This document shows positions 36,313 through 45,287 of a DNA stretch of 64,000 nucleotides, piece by piece. Source of the DNA: Megasphaera sp. AM44-1BH (lineage in GTDB: Bacteria > Bacillota > Negativicutes > Veillonellales > Megasphaeraceae); NCBI RefSeq assembly GCF_003467125.1, contig NZ_QSFA01000003.1, forward strand, positions 110,565 through 174,564. Reading direction: 5' to 3'. Each line of letters opens with the position of its first letter. The stretch's first letter is position 1. The notes beneath the pieces are model-generated. The model ran no database searches. It was not told where the DNA came from and worked only from the letters and a program-made list of their open reading frames with translations. A program made the translations under genes and the position numbers.

Positions 36313-36398
36313 TGGTGCGGTCGATGGGACTTGAACCCATATGAACTTACGTTCACTACCCCCTCAAAGTAGCGCGTCTGCCATTCCGCCACGACCGC
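36313..36398 (-). tRNA. tRNA-Leu (anticodon GAG)
   Basis: The minus-strand sequence folds into a class II cloverleaf of 86 bases with acceptor GCGGTCG/CGACCGC, anticodon loop TTGAGGG (anticodon GAG), a long variable arm, T-loop GGTTCAAGTCC, and an encoded CCA. It is the last of three tRNAs. Confidence 0.95.
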
Positions 36399-36413
36399 AT
36401 ATGAAGTTGTTTG

Positions 36414-36489
36414 TGGTGCTCAGGGACGGAATTGAACCGCCGACACGGGGATTTTCAGTCCCCTGCTCTACCGACTGAGCTACCTGAGC
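36414..36489 (-). tRNA. tRNA-Phe (anticodon GAA)
   Basis: A 76-base cloverleaf with acceptor GCTCAGG/CCTGAGC, D-arm TAGCTCAGTCGGTAGAGCA, anticodon stem GGGGA/TCCCC around CTGAAAA, T-loop GGTTCAATTCC, and encoded CCA. It is the middle gene of the tRNA operon. Confidence 0.96.
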
Positions 36490-36494
36490 GAATA

Positions 36495-36571
36495 TGGCGA
36501 CCTCGATCGGATTTGAACCGACGATCTTCGCCGTGACAGGGCGACATGTTAAACCGCTACACCACGAGGCC
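36495..36571 (-). tRNA. tRNA-Asp (anticodon GTC)
   Basis: A 77-base cloverleaf with acceptor GGCCTCG/CGAGGTC (one G-T pair), anticodon stem TCGCC/GGCGA around CTGTCAC, T-loop GGTTCAAATCC, discriminator G and encoded CCA. First gene of the tRNA operon. Confidence 0.96.
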
Positions 36572-36814
36572 GTTTCCACTTCCATATTCAAGGCCCGAAT
36601 GCCTCGAACAAAAAGAATTGTATCATGTATCGCACACTTTGGCAAGTACTTTTTTTAGTTTTTTTCATTTTTTTGGTGAAAAGAAACATTTTGCCTCTAG
36701 GTAAAGGACTTATAATGATGTATAATAAGGACGGTCCGCTATTTACAGGATTCTTACATGCCGTAACCGGACTTTTTACAAACAGATATTATGTCAGAAA
36801 GGCAGCGTTATCCT

Positions 36815-38677
36815 ATGTCAGGTTTTTTCAAAAAACGTCCTGCATCTCCGTGCAGGAAAAATCAGGTTTCTTCAATGGCCAGGGGAAGTACCGGACGCCA
36901 GATTTTCTACCTTATTTGTATTTTTGCCGTCATATATGCCTTATGTTTCCAATGGGAACTTCTCGTGTCACTCGGTCTGGGCGAAGATAATATTGAAGAT
37001 ATGACCTTCGGCCTCATCCCGGCAGTCGGCGCTGTCACACTATCCCTGGCGCTGTATTGGAAACATCTGTCACTGGCCGCAATCCTCCCTAATGCCGTCG
37101 TCGGTATTTCCTGGATTATCACCGGTCCTGTGCTGAGCTATAATACATTACTCAATAGCAATACAGTCTACTTGAACAACATTTACGACATTTACGTGGG
37201 GCTGTATTTTTTTGCTATCTTATTTTGTGTTTCTATGGCATTACGCCAATATGCCCCGCCCAAAATCCGGATGGTGCTCATGACGCTCATCCAGCTTCTG
37301 GCTATTTCCGTCATCGTCCTGCAGTGGGGATATTACTACCTGTATCATTCCTCCATCACGACGTCGGGTGCTCTCCTGATTTTCCAGACCGGCCCTGCGG
37401 AAGTAAAGGAATATTTCGGCTCCCTGGGTTTGGGCAACATGCTCCTCGCCCTGATATGCATCGTGGCACTGATTGCATTCTTTGTCATCTGCCAGTACAT
37501 CCAGCAGCCATTGCCCCGCACCGCATTATGCCGTAAGGTATTGCCACTGCTGTCCCTGGTCATCGTTCTGCCTTCCATCGGTGCCCTGGGAGAAGAAATA
37601 TTTCCGGAATGTTTTCCCATCCGCACCTTCCTGGATACGCATGATTATATGGAACGGTCTGCACTTTATGCCCAGAACCACTCCAGCAAATTCGCCAATC
37701 TCCAGGCAATCCAGCTGAATCCGGCACAATACCCGGATACGGTCATTGTCGTCATCGGCGAATCGGAAACTCGTACCCTGATGAATGCCTACAATCCGGA
37801 GCATGTCCCGAATACGCCCTGGCTGACGTCTGAAAAAAGCAATCCCCGTTTTACCTTGTTCAATAACGCTTACGCCTGCGTCTGGTACACCGTTCCCGTA
37901 CTGGAACATGCCCTGACAGAATCGAACTTCTATAATGATAAAGAATTCAATCAGTCGATTTCCATTATCGACATGGCAAAAAAAGCCGGGTACAAGACAT
38001 ACTGGTTCAGCAATCAGGGATCTGTCGGCGTCGCCGATACGCCAATCACACTGGTAGCCAACACGGCCGACGTTTCAGAATGGGTAGACCGGGATCTCAA
38101 GGAATCGACGCATGATGGAGCCTTGCTGAAGTTCCTGAATCAGGTAAATCCTGACGAAAAGAATTTCATTGTCCTCCACATTATGGGCAGCCATATCGAA
38201 TATCGCAACCGGTATCCAGCAGAATTCCAGCATTTCAACGATGGAAAAATCAATGAAGAAGCTGATTTTGACAACACCGTTCTCTACACAGACTGGATTC
38301 TCCAGCAGATATATGACTACGCCCGCCAGAATCTGAACCTCGATGCCATGATTTACTTCTCCGATCACGGTTCGGATCCGGATGTGGCACGGGCTCCGGA
38401 CGGCTCCAGTTTCAAAGTCCTCCGCATCCCCATGTTCGTCTATTTATCTGATACCTATACAGCACGGAATCCGCAAATCGCCCGCACCGTCAAAGAACAC
38501 CAGAATGCGTATTTTACGAATGATCTGGAATATGAATTCATCTGCGGCATCCTCAATATGCAGTCTCCTAACTACGATCCATCGTGGAGCCTCGCTTCCG
38601 ATCAGTGGCATCTGGAACGGCAGGACCTGCGTACCCGCTTTGGCCGGGACAGTTTGATGGATGATACGGAATATTAA
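36815..38677 (+). CDS. Phosphoethanolamine transferase (EptA/CptA-like, sulfatase fold)
   Basis: The protein of about 620 aa has an N-terminal membrane part with five helices and a C-terminal periplasmic alkaline-phosphatase/sulfatase domain. Catalytic signs are VIGESETRTLMNAYN (the Thr nucleophile region), HIMGSHIEYRNRYP, and YFSDHGSDPD with the metal Asp-His. Such enzymes add phosphoethanolamine to lipid A or core sugar, implying an outer membrane. ATG at 36815 has AAAGG about 12 bases upstream; ATG at 36791 has none. It is monocistronic, between the tRNAs and a terminator. Confidence 0.87.
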   Translation: MSGFFKKRPASPCRKNQVSSMARGSTGRQIFYLICIFAVIYALCFQWELLVSLGLGEDNIEDMTFGLIPAVGAVTLSLALYWKHLSLAAILPNAVVGISWIITGPVLSYNTLLNSNTVYLNNIYDIYVGLYFFAILFCVSMALRQYAPPKIRMVLMTLIQLLAISVIVLQWGYYYLYHSSITTSGALLIFQTGPAEVKEYFGSLGLGNMLLALICIVALIAFFVICQYIQQPLPRTALCRKVLPLLSLVIVLPSIGALGEEIFPECFPIRTFLDTHDYMERSALYAQNHSSKFANLQAIQLNPAQYPDTVIVVIGESETRTLMNAYNPEHVPNTPWLTSEKSNPRFTLFNNAYACVWYTVPVLEHALTESNFYNDKEFNQSISIIDMAKKAGYKTYWFSNQGSVGVADTPITLVANTADVSEWVDRDLKESTHDGALLKFLNQVNPDEKNFIVLHIMGSHIEYRNRYPAEFQHFNDGKINEEADFDNTVLYTDWILQQIYDYARQNLNLDAMIYFSDHGSDPDVARAPDGSSFKVLRIPMFVYLSDTYTARNPQIARTVKEHQNAYFTNDLEYEFICGILNMQSPNYDPSWSLASDQWHLERQDLRTRFGRDSLMDDTEY

Positions 38678-38706
38678 GCCCATTTTACAACGTTTAGTTT
38701 GACGTA

Positions 38707-38758
38707 AATCCGAAATCGTATTACTATTATAATAATACGGTTTCGGATTTTATTTTTT
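38707..38758 (+). terminator. Rho-independent terminator
   Basis: AATCCGAAATCGTATTA pairs with TAATACGGTTTCGGATT (one wobble), followed by TTATTTTTT. Confidence 0.9.
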
Positions 38759-38775
38759 CAGGAAAAGTAATATAT

Positions 38776-40110
38776 ATGCGTATTCAATTATCGGATCACT
38801 TTACATATAGCACATTACTCCGTTTTTCCCTGCCATCTATGATCATGATGGTGTTCACATCCATCTACGGCGTCGTAGACGGATTATTCGTTTCCAATTT
38901 CGTTGGCCCCGCTCCTTTTGCAGCGGTCAATCTGGTCATGCCCATCGTATATTTCCTCAGCGGCCCCGGCTATCTTCTGGGCACAGGCGGCACGGCCGTT
39001 GTCGCCGCGACACTGGGACAAAAAAAGCGTCATCTCGCCAACGGATTTTTTTCCAGTCTGATCCAGACCACCGCTGTCGCCGGCATCCTCGTCCTGATAT
39101 TGGGTCAATGGACGCTGCAGCCGGTTTTACAACTGATGGGAGCACAAGGGACTCTTCTGACAGAAAGTCTTCAGTATGGGCGTATTGTCCTTCTGGGCGT
39201 TCCCTTTCTGATGCTTCAGGACGCCTTTCAAAGTTTCTTTGCGGCAGCCGAAAAGCCCCGGCTGGGACTGGGAATCATCGTTGCAGCCGGTATCACCAAT
39301 GCTCTTCTCGATGCCCTGTTTATCATCGTTCTGGGATGGGGCCTGACAGGAGCGGCCGCCGCTACGGTCCTTGGCATGGCCGTAGGCGGCATGCTGCCCG
39401 TATTGTATTTCATCCGCCCCAATACGAGCCTCCTCCGTCTGGGCAGAGGTATTTATTCTGCCCGGATTCTGGTGCGCACCTGTCTGAATGGTTCGTCAGA
39501 AATGGTAAACGTTGCCGCCAGCTCTCTTGTCACCTTTCTCTATAATTATCAGCTTCTGAAATGGGCCGGCCCGGACGGGGTCGCCGCCTATGGCGTCGTC
39601 ATGTATCTCAGCTTCATTTTTGCCGCCGTTTATGTGGGATATGCCATCGGAGCATCGCCAGTCATCGCCTATCACCTGGGAGCGAAAAACCGGGAAGAGC
39701 TGCATAATCTGTTCCGCCGCAGTATGCATATCCTGACGGCATTCAGTCTCACCGCTTTTTGTATCACCCAGCTGTTCGCCTCCTCCCTCACCGCCCTTTT
39801 CGTCGGTTATGACCAGCACCTGTGGGATTTTACCTTGCAGGGCATGCGCTGGTATAGTCTGGCATTTCTGTTCAGTACCTTTAATTATTTCGGTTCCGCC
39901 TTTTTTACAGCACTAAACAACGGTCTCGTTTCAGGACTGCTGGCATTTGTACGGACGCTGGTTCTGGAGCCGCTTTGTATCATCCTGTTCCCCCTCTTTT
40001 ATGGAACGACCGGCATATGGGCCGCCTTTCCCATAGCTGAAATCTGCACCTGGCTCATTACGATGTGCACGTTTTACAGACTGGGGTCCCGTTACGGCTA
40101 TCTCCATTAG
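38776..40110 (+). CDS. MATE-family efflux transporter
   Basis: The 444-aa protein has 12 hydrophobic helices in two related halves and the MATE start pattern (LLRFSLPSMIMMVFTSIYGVVDGLFVSNFVGPAPFAAVNLV). The glycine-rich loop GPGYLLGTGGTAVVAATLGQKKR follows. Members expel drugs or metabolites in exchange for sodium or protons; the sequence resembles the DinF/NorM-like group common in Firmicutes. Substrate unknown. AGGAAAAG precedes the ATG. It follows a terminator, so it has its own promoter. Confidence 0.9.
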   Translation: MRIQLSDHFTYSTLLRFSLPSMIMMVFTSIYGVVDGLFVSNFVGPAPFAAVNLVMPIVYFLSGPGYLLGTGGTAVVAATLGQKKRHLANGFFSSLIQTTAVAGILVLILGQWTLQPVLQLMGAQGTLLTESLQYGRIVLLGVPFLMLQDAFQSFFAAAEKPRLGLGIIVAAGITNALLDALFIIVLGWGLTGAAAATVLGMAVGGMLPVLYFIRPNTSLLRLGRGIYSARILVRTCLNGSSEMVNVAASSLVTFLYNYQLLKWAGPDGVAAYGVVMYLSFIFAAVYVGYAIGASPVIAYHLGAKNREELHNLFRRSMHILTAFSLTAFCITQLFASSLTALFVGYDQHLWDFTLQGMRWYSLAFLFSTFNYFGSAFFTALNNGLVSGLLAFVRTLVLEPLCIILFPLFYGTTGIWAAFPIAEICTWLITMCTFYRLGSRYGYLH

Positions 40111-40203
40111 GCAGAGACATCTGTTTTTCTCTTGAAAATAGTGTACAATAAGTATATAAGAAATATATCTGCCTTGTATTCCTCACACAAAGGGGGTTTT
40201 CCT

Positions 40204-41565
40204 ATGGATACGACTTGCCTGGGCGCTGCATTGCTGCCTCATCCGCCCATTATGCTGCCGGAAATCGGCAGACAGGAATTAAAAAAAATAGAAGCTACCG
40301 TAACCGCTGTTTCAACATCCGCCTCTCTTCTGGTGGAGCGGCATCCTGAAACGCTGGTGGTCATCACACCTCATAATTACGTTTTTTCTGACAGCGCCGC
40401 TATCTTTCCCGTAGCCAGGATTCATGGGGATCTGGGAAAATTCGGATTTCCTGATTTGACTATGAGCGTCAATACCGATATGGAACTGGCAGAGGAAATC
40501 ATCCGCCAGGCCGACGGTCACACTCCTTTATACCGGATTGATGAAGAGTGGGCTGAAAAATACGGTCATGCCATATTTCTGGACCAGGGCGCGTTCGTCC
40601 CTTTGTATTATATGAGGAAAGCCGGGTTTGACGGTCCTGTCGTCCTTCTGTCCCCCCGCTTTGACGAGTATGAAAGCATGATGGAATTAGGTCGTCTCAT
40701 CGTCCAGGCCGCAGCCGTAACCGGCCGGCGTATCGCCATTATCGCGTCCGGGGATTTGTCCCACCGGCTTCTACCCGGTTCACCGAACGGCTATTCCCCA
40801 TCAGGCGCTATCTTCGACAAAACCGTCATGGAAGGACTGAAAAATCAGGACCTCTCCGGTATCCGTGCCATGTCATCCCAGCTCATCGAAGAAGCCGGTA
40901 TGTGCGGCCTCCCCTCAGTCTACTTTCTCTTTGGTGCCCTGCGCTGCATGCACCCGTCTATGCCTGTATTCTCGTATGAAGGGCCTTTCGGCGTCGGGTA
41001 TGGCGTCGCCCTGTATCTCAACGAAAGTGATGGCGCCCAGGTCACGGACCGGGCTGTTCCCGATATCCGCGTGCGCCTGGCCAGAGAAAGCATTGCCTAT
41101 TATCTGGAACATCATACGGTAATGTCCGTACCAAAAGATCTGCCAGACGACCTGACAGACCGGGCAGGCGCGTTCGTTTCCCTCCACAAAGGCAGCATGC
41201 TCCGCGGCTGTATCGGGACATTTCTTCCCATGCAGATGAACATTGCCAGCGAAATCATACACAACGCCGTTTCTGCCGCGACGCGGGATTCCCGGTTCTA
41301 TCCCGTACGACCGGAAGAGCTGGACGAATTGTCTATTTCTGTTGACGTCCTCGGTACTCCCGAAGCGGTCACGTCCCCAGATAAACTGGATCCGAAAAAA
41401 TACGGTGTCATTGTCATGAGCCATGCCCGTACAGGCCTGCTGCTCCCGGATTTACCCGGTGTCGATACGGTGCAGCAGCAGATTGACATTGCCAAAGAAA
41501 AGGCTGGCATCCCGCCCCAGGTGCATCCTGATTTATACCGCTTTACGGTAACCCGCTACAAGTAG
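40204..41565 (+). CDS. AmmeMemoRadiSam system: fused Memo and AMMECR1 protein
   Basis: The 453-aa protein joins two domains. Residues about 1-265 are Memo-like (class III extradiol dioxygenase fold): LLPHPPIMLPEIG, VITPHNYVFSD, and IIASGDLSHRL hold the metal-site His residues. Residues about 275-453 are AMMECR1: GAFVSLHKGSMLRGCIGTFLP, then the segment with SISVDVLG and RTGLLLPDLPGV. Many genomes encode the two separately. ATG at 40204 was chosen over an upstream codon because GGGGG lies before it. The radical SAM partner follows 10 bases later. Function of the system is unknown. Confidence 0.9.
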   Translation: MDTTCLGAALLPHPPIMLPEIGRQELKKIEATVTAVSTSASLLVERHPETLVVITPHNYVFSDSAAIFPVARIHGDLGKFGFPDLTMSVNTDMELAEEIIRQADGHTPLYRIDEEWAEKYGHAIFLDQGAFVPLYYMRKAGFDGPVVLLSPRFDEYESMMELGRLIVQAAAVTGRRIAIIASGDLSHRLLPGSPNGYSPSGAIFDKTVMEGLKNQDLSGIRAMSSQLIEEAGMCGLPSVYFLFGALRCMHPSMPVFSYEGPFGVGYGVALYLNESDGAQVTDRAVPDIRVRLARESIAYYLEHHTVMSVPKDLPDDLTDRAGAFVSLHKGSMLRGCIGTFLPMQMNIASEIIHNAVSAATRDSRFYPVRPEELDELSISVDVLGTPEAVTSPDKLDPKKYGVIVMSHARTGLLLPDLPGVDTVQQQIDIAKEKAGIPPQVHPDLYRFTVTRYK

Positions 41566-41575
41566 GTGATGGCCT

Positions 41576-42427
41576 GTGGAAGCGTTGTATTATAAAAAAG
41601 AGAATGACCTAGCAGTCCAGTGTCAGCTCTGTCCCCATCACTGCCATATACAAAACGGAAAGACAGGCTTCTGCCGCACCCGGAAAAATGAAGGCGGAAC
41701 GCTTCTGGCACTCAATTACGGACAGTGTACGGCACTGGCTCTGGACCCTGTTGAAAAAAAGCCGCTTTATCACTTTCATCCCGGTAGTCAGATTCTGTCA
41801 GCCGGGTCATGGGGATGCAATCTGACCTGTTCGTTCTGTCAGAACTGGCACATATCCCAGGGGAGTCCTCCCTGGCAGGAACTGCCTCCCCGGAAAGCGG
41901 CAGAGCTGGCCCGCAGCCTGCAGGAACGAGGAAATATCGGCCTGGCATATACATATAATGAACCATCCGTGACGTATGAATGGATATATGAAACAGCTCC
42001 GCTGATTCACGAAGCCGGGCTCTCTAACGTGATGGTAACAAATGGCTATATAGAAGGAACACCACTCCAGTCACTTCTTCCGTATATTGATGCCTGGAAC
42101 ATCGATCTGAAAAGCTGGAACGACGATTTCTATCGTCAGATTTGTCAAGGTACGATTTCTCCGGTTCTTCGTACTATCGAAAAAGCAGTGGCCGTATCAC
42201 ATGTAGAAATAACCTGCCTTATCCTTCCCGGAATAAACGACAGCCCTGATGACATGGATTCCCTTGCCTCCTGGCTGGCCTCCATCCGCCCGGATATCCC
42301 TCTTCATATTACCCGGTATTTTCCGCGCTATCACTGTACGCTGCCACCAACACCAGTAGAAACGCTAAAAATGTTGCAACGGACAGCCGGCCAGTATATA
42401 TCCCATGTCTATGTGGGTAATGTATAG
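41576..42427 (+). CDS. amrS: AmmeMemoRadiSam system radical SAM enzyme
   Basis: The 283-aa protein has the radical SAM cluster motif CNLTCSFC (Cys81, Cys85, Cys88) and an additional N-terminal Cys/His cluster CQLCPHHCHIQ...GFC. LAYTYNEPSVTYEW is a hallmark of this PflA-like family. Start is GTG with AGGTGAT upstream; the gene lies 10 bases after the Memo-AMMECR1 gene, so they are cotranscribed. The three activities are thought to modify a common but undetermined substrate. Confidence 0.9.
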   Translation: MEALYYKKENDLAVQCQLCPHHCHIQNGKTGFCRTRKNEGGTLLALNYGQCTALALDPVEKKPLYHFHPGSQILSAGSWGCNLTCSFCQNWHISQGSPPWQELPPRKAAELARSLQERGNIGLAYTYNEPSVTYEWIYETAPLIHEAGLSNVMVTNGYIEGTPLQSLLPYIDAWNIDLKSWNDDFYRQICQGTISPVLRTIEKAVAVSHVEITCLILPGINDSPDDMDSLASWLASIRPDIPLHITRYFPRYHCTLPPTPVETLKMLQRTAGQYISHVYVGNV

Positions 42428-42491
42428 TCATCCTGCTATTCTGTTTTTGAATTGTTTTTAAATATTTTATATAGTTTTAGGTTATTATTTC

Positions 42492-42672
42492 TTGTTTTTT
42501 CTTCTCCATATGGTATACTAACAACAGTCTTGCAAGACGATTGCAAGATAATTGGAAAAAGGATACTACCTTCTTTCCCCCTTATTTCATTCGTTTCCGG
42601 ATGAATAGTATACCCCAATACGAAACCCAATGAGTTAGGAAAAAAGCGAGACTCCCCCGTCTCGCTTTTTTC
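42492..42672 (+). ncRNA. Candidate structured small RNA with its own promoter and terminator
   Basis: TTGTTT (42492-42497) and an extended -10 TGGTATACT (TATACT at 42514-42519) predict a start near 42526. The RNA would hold a CTTGCAA/TTGCAAG hairpin (42529-42547) and a long-range helix: ATTGG (42551-42555) with CCAAT (42615-42619), then GGATACTA with TAGTATACC. It ends in a terminator GCGAGAC/GTCTCGC plus T-run (42646-42672). No frame has a ribosome site. I recognise no family. About 147 nt. Confidence 0.5.
42646..42672 (+). terminator. Rho-independent terminator
   Basis: GCGAGAC pairs with GTCTCGC around a CCCCC-containing loop, followed by TTTTTT. Confidence 0.9.
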
Positions 42673-42718
42673 ATGCAATAATAGAATGGATAATTCTGTA
42701 ATATTTTAATAATCGAAT

Positions 42719-42747
42719 AAGACAAGCGGAATATATTATGGTATAAT
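42719..42747 (+). promoter_or_regulatory. Probable promoter of a short unclassified transcript
   Basis: AAGACA (42719-42724) and TATAAT (42742-42747) are 17 bases apart, followed within 20 bases by an AGAAAGGGGTGAG ribosome-site-like sequence. Confidence 0.6.
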
Positions 42748-42777
42748 GTAGTTAAGAAAGAGAAAGGGGTGAGTCCA

Positions 42778-42939
42778 ATGGGTTCAGAAGAAACAGCAGC
42801 CACGTGTATGTCCGACGAAAAAGGAGAAACAAGTAATACCGTAAGAAACGCAAGCGGAACGAGAAGGCACGTAGCCTGGAGAAAGGAAATGAAATATTCG
42901 TTGGACTGTCATGTATTATCAGACACTACAGTGTTCTGA
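42778..42939 (+). CDS. Hypothetical small protein or leader peptide, 53 aa
   Basis: The ATG at 42778 has a strong AGAAAGGGGTGAG site and a promoter just upstream, and the frame runs 53 codons to TGA. The peptide (MGSEETAATCMSDEKGE...) is polar, has three Cys, and matches nothing I recognise. The transcript continues for about 350 bases to the terminator at 43267-43301 without another good gene; two other frames are open in part. So it may be a real small gene, the 5' end of a decayed gene, or a peptide within a larger noncoding RNA. Low certainty. Confidence 0.35.
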   Translation: MGSEETAATCMSDEKGETSNTVRNASGTRRHVAWRKEMKYSLDCHVLSDTTVF

Positions 42940-43266
42940 CCAGCCACTCCGACCAGGGAATCTGACGAACAAGGTATTTACTACGCAAAGGCATCCGGAC
43001 CGTCAAGACGGGAGATGGATACGTACTAACCGGCGGTGAAGGTATCGGTCGGAAAGCACGGATACGAAGAATCCTGTTTACACTGCAAGTGTTCGTTACA
43101 AGTACAAAAAGCAGCAGCATCTAAATCTTCGTTTACATAGATTACAACTGAATCGGTTTATGGTTTATGTAGTAAGCGAATGATTATATGTGATTTTTTT
43201 GCGAGGTTAAAGATACCAGAACCAGAATAACTCATATCGACTGCACATAAGAAAGAAACGTAAGAA

Positions 43267-43301
43267 AACCCGGTGGGCATATGTCGTGTGCCCTCCGGGT
43301 T
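43267..43301. terminator. Terminator of the trp operon (bidirectional)
   Basis: AACCCGG-GGGCA pairs with TGCCC-CCGGGTT. On the minus strand it is followed by TTTTCTT, 27 bases beyond the trpA stop; on the plus strand by CATTTTAT. Confidence 0.88.
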
Positions 43302-43327
43302 CATTTTATATACAGGTACAGATGTGA

Positions 43328-44110
43328 TTACTGCACGCTCCGCATGGTCGCTTCTTTCATCGATTTTACGTAATCATAAATATAGGGAGCCGCATCATCC
43401 CCATATTTGGCAATAATCTTGACAATGGCGCTGCCAACGATGACACCATCGGCAACGGCGCCGATTTTTTCTGCCTGTTCAGTCGTATTGATGCCGAATC
43501 CAACCGCAGCCGGAACATCCGTCACATGTTTTACGACATCAATAATTTCTTTAAGGTCTGTTTTGATTTCCGTACGCGTCCCCGTAACACCCAGGGAGGA
43601 AACGATATACAGGAATCCTTCCCCTGCCTTTGCTATTTTTTCAATCCGGTCTTTTGAAGTCGGCGCAATCATGGAAATGATGTCAATGCCATGGGCTTTT
43701 GCCGCTGCCGCACATTCATCCCGTTCTTCGTAGGGCATATCGGGGATGATGATGCCATCCATTCCCGTTTCTTCACACCGGGCAAAGAACCGGTCCGGCC
43801 CATAGTAAAATACAGGATTCAGATAGGTCAGGAATACGAGAGGAATCTGTGTTTCCCTGCGCACCTTCTTCACCAGTTCAAAAACGTCGTCTATGCGCGT
43901 ACCAGCTTTCAGAGAACGCAGATCTGCTTCCTGGATGACGATGCCTTCGGCAATCGGATCAGAAAAAGGAATGCCGATTTCTATCAGATCAGCGCCAGCC
44001 TTTTCCATGGTCATAATATATTCATAGGTTTTATCAAGTGACGGATCCCCGGCAGTCAGAAATCCGATAAACGCCTTGCCATCTTTAAATGCGTTGCCAA
44101 TCTTACTCAT
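43328..44110 (-). CDS. trpA: Tryptophan synthase alpha chain
   Basis: The 260-aa TIM-barrel subunit cleaves indole-3-glycerol phosphate to indole, which tunnels to TrpB. Visible: FLTAGDPS, the catalytic Glu in ADLIEIGIPFSDPIAEG (also containing the conserved PFSDP loop), the catalytic Asp in GIIIPDMPYEE, and VSSLGVTGTR plus VGFGINT for phosphate binding. ATG at 44110 follows GGGAGGGACATCC and overlaps the end of trpB by 8 bases, so translation is coupled. Last gene of the operon, followed by a terminator. Confidence 0.97.
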   Translation of the reverse strand: MSKIGNAFKDGKAFIGFLTAGDPSLDKTYEYIMTMEKAGADLIEIGIPFSDPIAEGIVIQEADLRSLKAGTRIDDVFELVKKVRRETQIPLVFLTYLNPVFYYGPDRFFARCEETGMDGIIIPDMPYEERDECAAAAKAHGIDIISMIAPTSKDRIEKIAKAGEGFLYIVSSLGVTGTRTEIKTDLKEIIDVVKHVTDVPAAVGFGINTTEQAEKIGAVADGVIVGSAIVKIIAKYGDDAAPYIYDYVKSMKEATMRSVQ

Positions 44111-45287
44111 GGATGTCCCTCCCTTTATATCTTGCAATAGCCGCTACGTCCTTATCTCCCCGGCCGGACAGGCAGACGATGATGATATCGTCTTTATTCA
44201 TCTTCGGTGCTATCTGCATCGCATGGTATACGGCATGGGCACTTTCGATAGCGCAGATGATACCTTCCGTACGGGCCAGATATTCAAAGGCTTCTACGGC
44301 CTGATCATCTTTGACCGGTACGTACTGGGCGCGGCCCGTTTCATGCAGGTAGGCATGTTCCGGCCCGATACCGGGATAATCGAGACCGGCCGAAATGGAA
44401 TATACGGCATCGATCTGTCCATCATCATTCTGGCAGAACAGGGACTTCATGCCATGGAATATTCCGACCTTCCCTTTTGCAATCGTAGCCGCATGGAGTT
44501 TGGTATCGATGCCCTTGCCGGCAGCTTCGCAGCCAATGAGCTGAACACCTGTATCGGGAATGAAATGATAGAACATACCCATAGCATTCGATCCGCCGCC
44601 TACACAGGCCAGAACGGCCGTCGGCAATTTTCCTTCTTTTTCCAGAATCTGCTGCCGCGCTTCCTGACTGATGACAGCCTGGAAATCACGGACCATCATC
44701 GGGAACGGATGGGGGCCCATGGTCGAGCCGATGACATAGTGCGTATCATCGACGCGGCTGACCCATTCGCGCATGGCTTCATTGACCGCATCCTTGAGAA
44801 CCCGCGATCCCGACGTAACGGCGTGGACTTTGGCTCCCAGAAGTTCCATCCGGTATACATTCAGTGCCTGGCGGATTGTATCTTCTTCCCCCATGAATAC
44901 TTCACATTCCAGTCCCAGGAATGCCGCAGCCGTAGCCGTAGCTACTCCGTGCTGTCCGGCACCGGTTTCTGCTATGACCCGGGTCTTGCCCATTTTTTTT
45001 GCCAGCAAGCACTGGCCGAGGGCATTATTGATTTTGTGGGCGCCTGTATGATTCAGGTCCTCCCGTTTCAGATAAATCTTTGCCCCGCCCAGGTCCTTCG
45101 TCATCCGTTCAGCATAATACAGAAGTGAAGGCCTGTTTGCATAATTGTCCAGTAAATCCTTGAGTTCTGCCTGGAACTGAGGGTCATTCTTATAATACGC
45201 ATAGGCTTTATCCAGCCGCTGGATTTCATTCATCAATGTTTCCGGTATATACTGGCCGCCGAACGGGCCAAATCTTCCTGTTGTCAT
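44103..45287 (-). CDS. trpB: Tryptophan synthase beta chain
   Basis: The 394-aa PLP enzyme condenses indole with serine. The PLP lysine is in HTGAHKINNALGQ, the catalytic Glu in AETGAGQHGVATA, and the phosphate loop in CVGGGSNAMGMF; the C-terminal serine is in CLSGRGDKDV. Length is normal. GGAGGAACGAAT precedes the ATG. It overlaps the trpF stop by 4 bases and trpA by 8 bases, as expected for a tightly coupled operon. Confidence 0.98.
   Translation of the reverse strand: MTTGRFGPFGGQYIPETLMNEIQRLDKAYAYYKNDPQFQAELKDLLDNYANRPSLLYYAERMTKDLGGAKIYLKREDLNHTGAHKINNALGQCLLAKKMGKTRVIAETGAGQHGVATATAAAFLGLECEVFMGEEDTIRQALNVYRMELLGAKVHAVTSGSRVLKDAVNEAMREWVSRVDDTHYVIGSTMGPHPFPMMVRDFQAVISQEARQQILEKEGKLPTAVLACVGGGSNAMGMFYHFIPDTGVQLIGCEAAGKGIDTKLHAATIAKGKVGIFHGMKSLFCQNDDGQIDAVYSISAGLDYPGIGPEHAYLHETGRAQYVPVKDDQAVEAFEYLARTEGIICAIESAHAVYHAMQIAPKMNKDDIIIVCLSGRGDKDVAAIARYKGRDIHE

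Noticed and set aside
36313..36571. tRNA cluster as integration site of a mobile element
   Set aside because: No integrase gene and no repeated tRNA 3' fragment were seen on either side.
42778..43140. Selenoprotein reading through TGA at 42937
   Set aside because: The same frame meets a TAA soon after and continues without a recognisable domain, and no convincing SECIS-like hairpin follows the TGA.
42720..43310. tmRNA, RNase P RNA or SRP RNA
   Set aside because: None of their universally conserved segments (tag reading frame and tRNA-like 3' end, GAGGAAAGTCC, or the SRP tetraloop helix) is present.
44076..45128. 350-codon plus-strand open frame opposite trpB
   Set aside because: Antisense to the highly conserved trpB, without a start site or recognisable domain.
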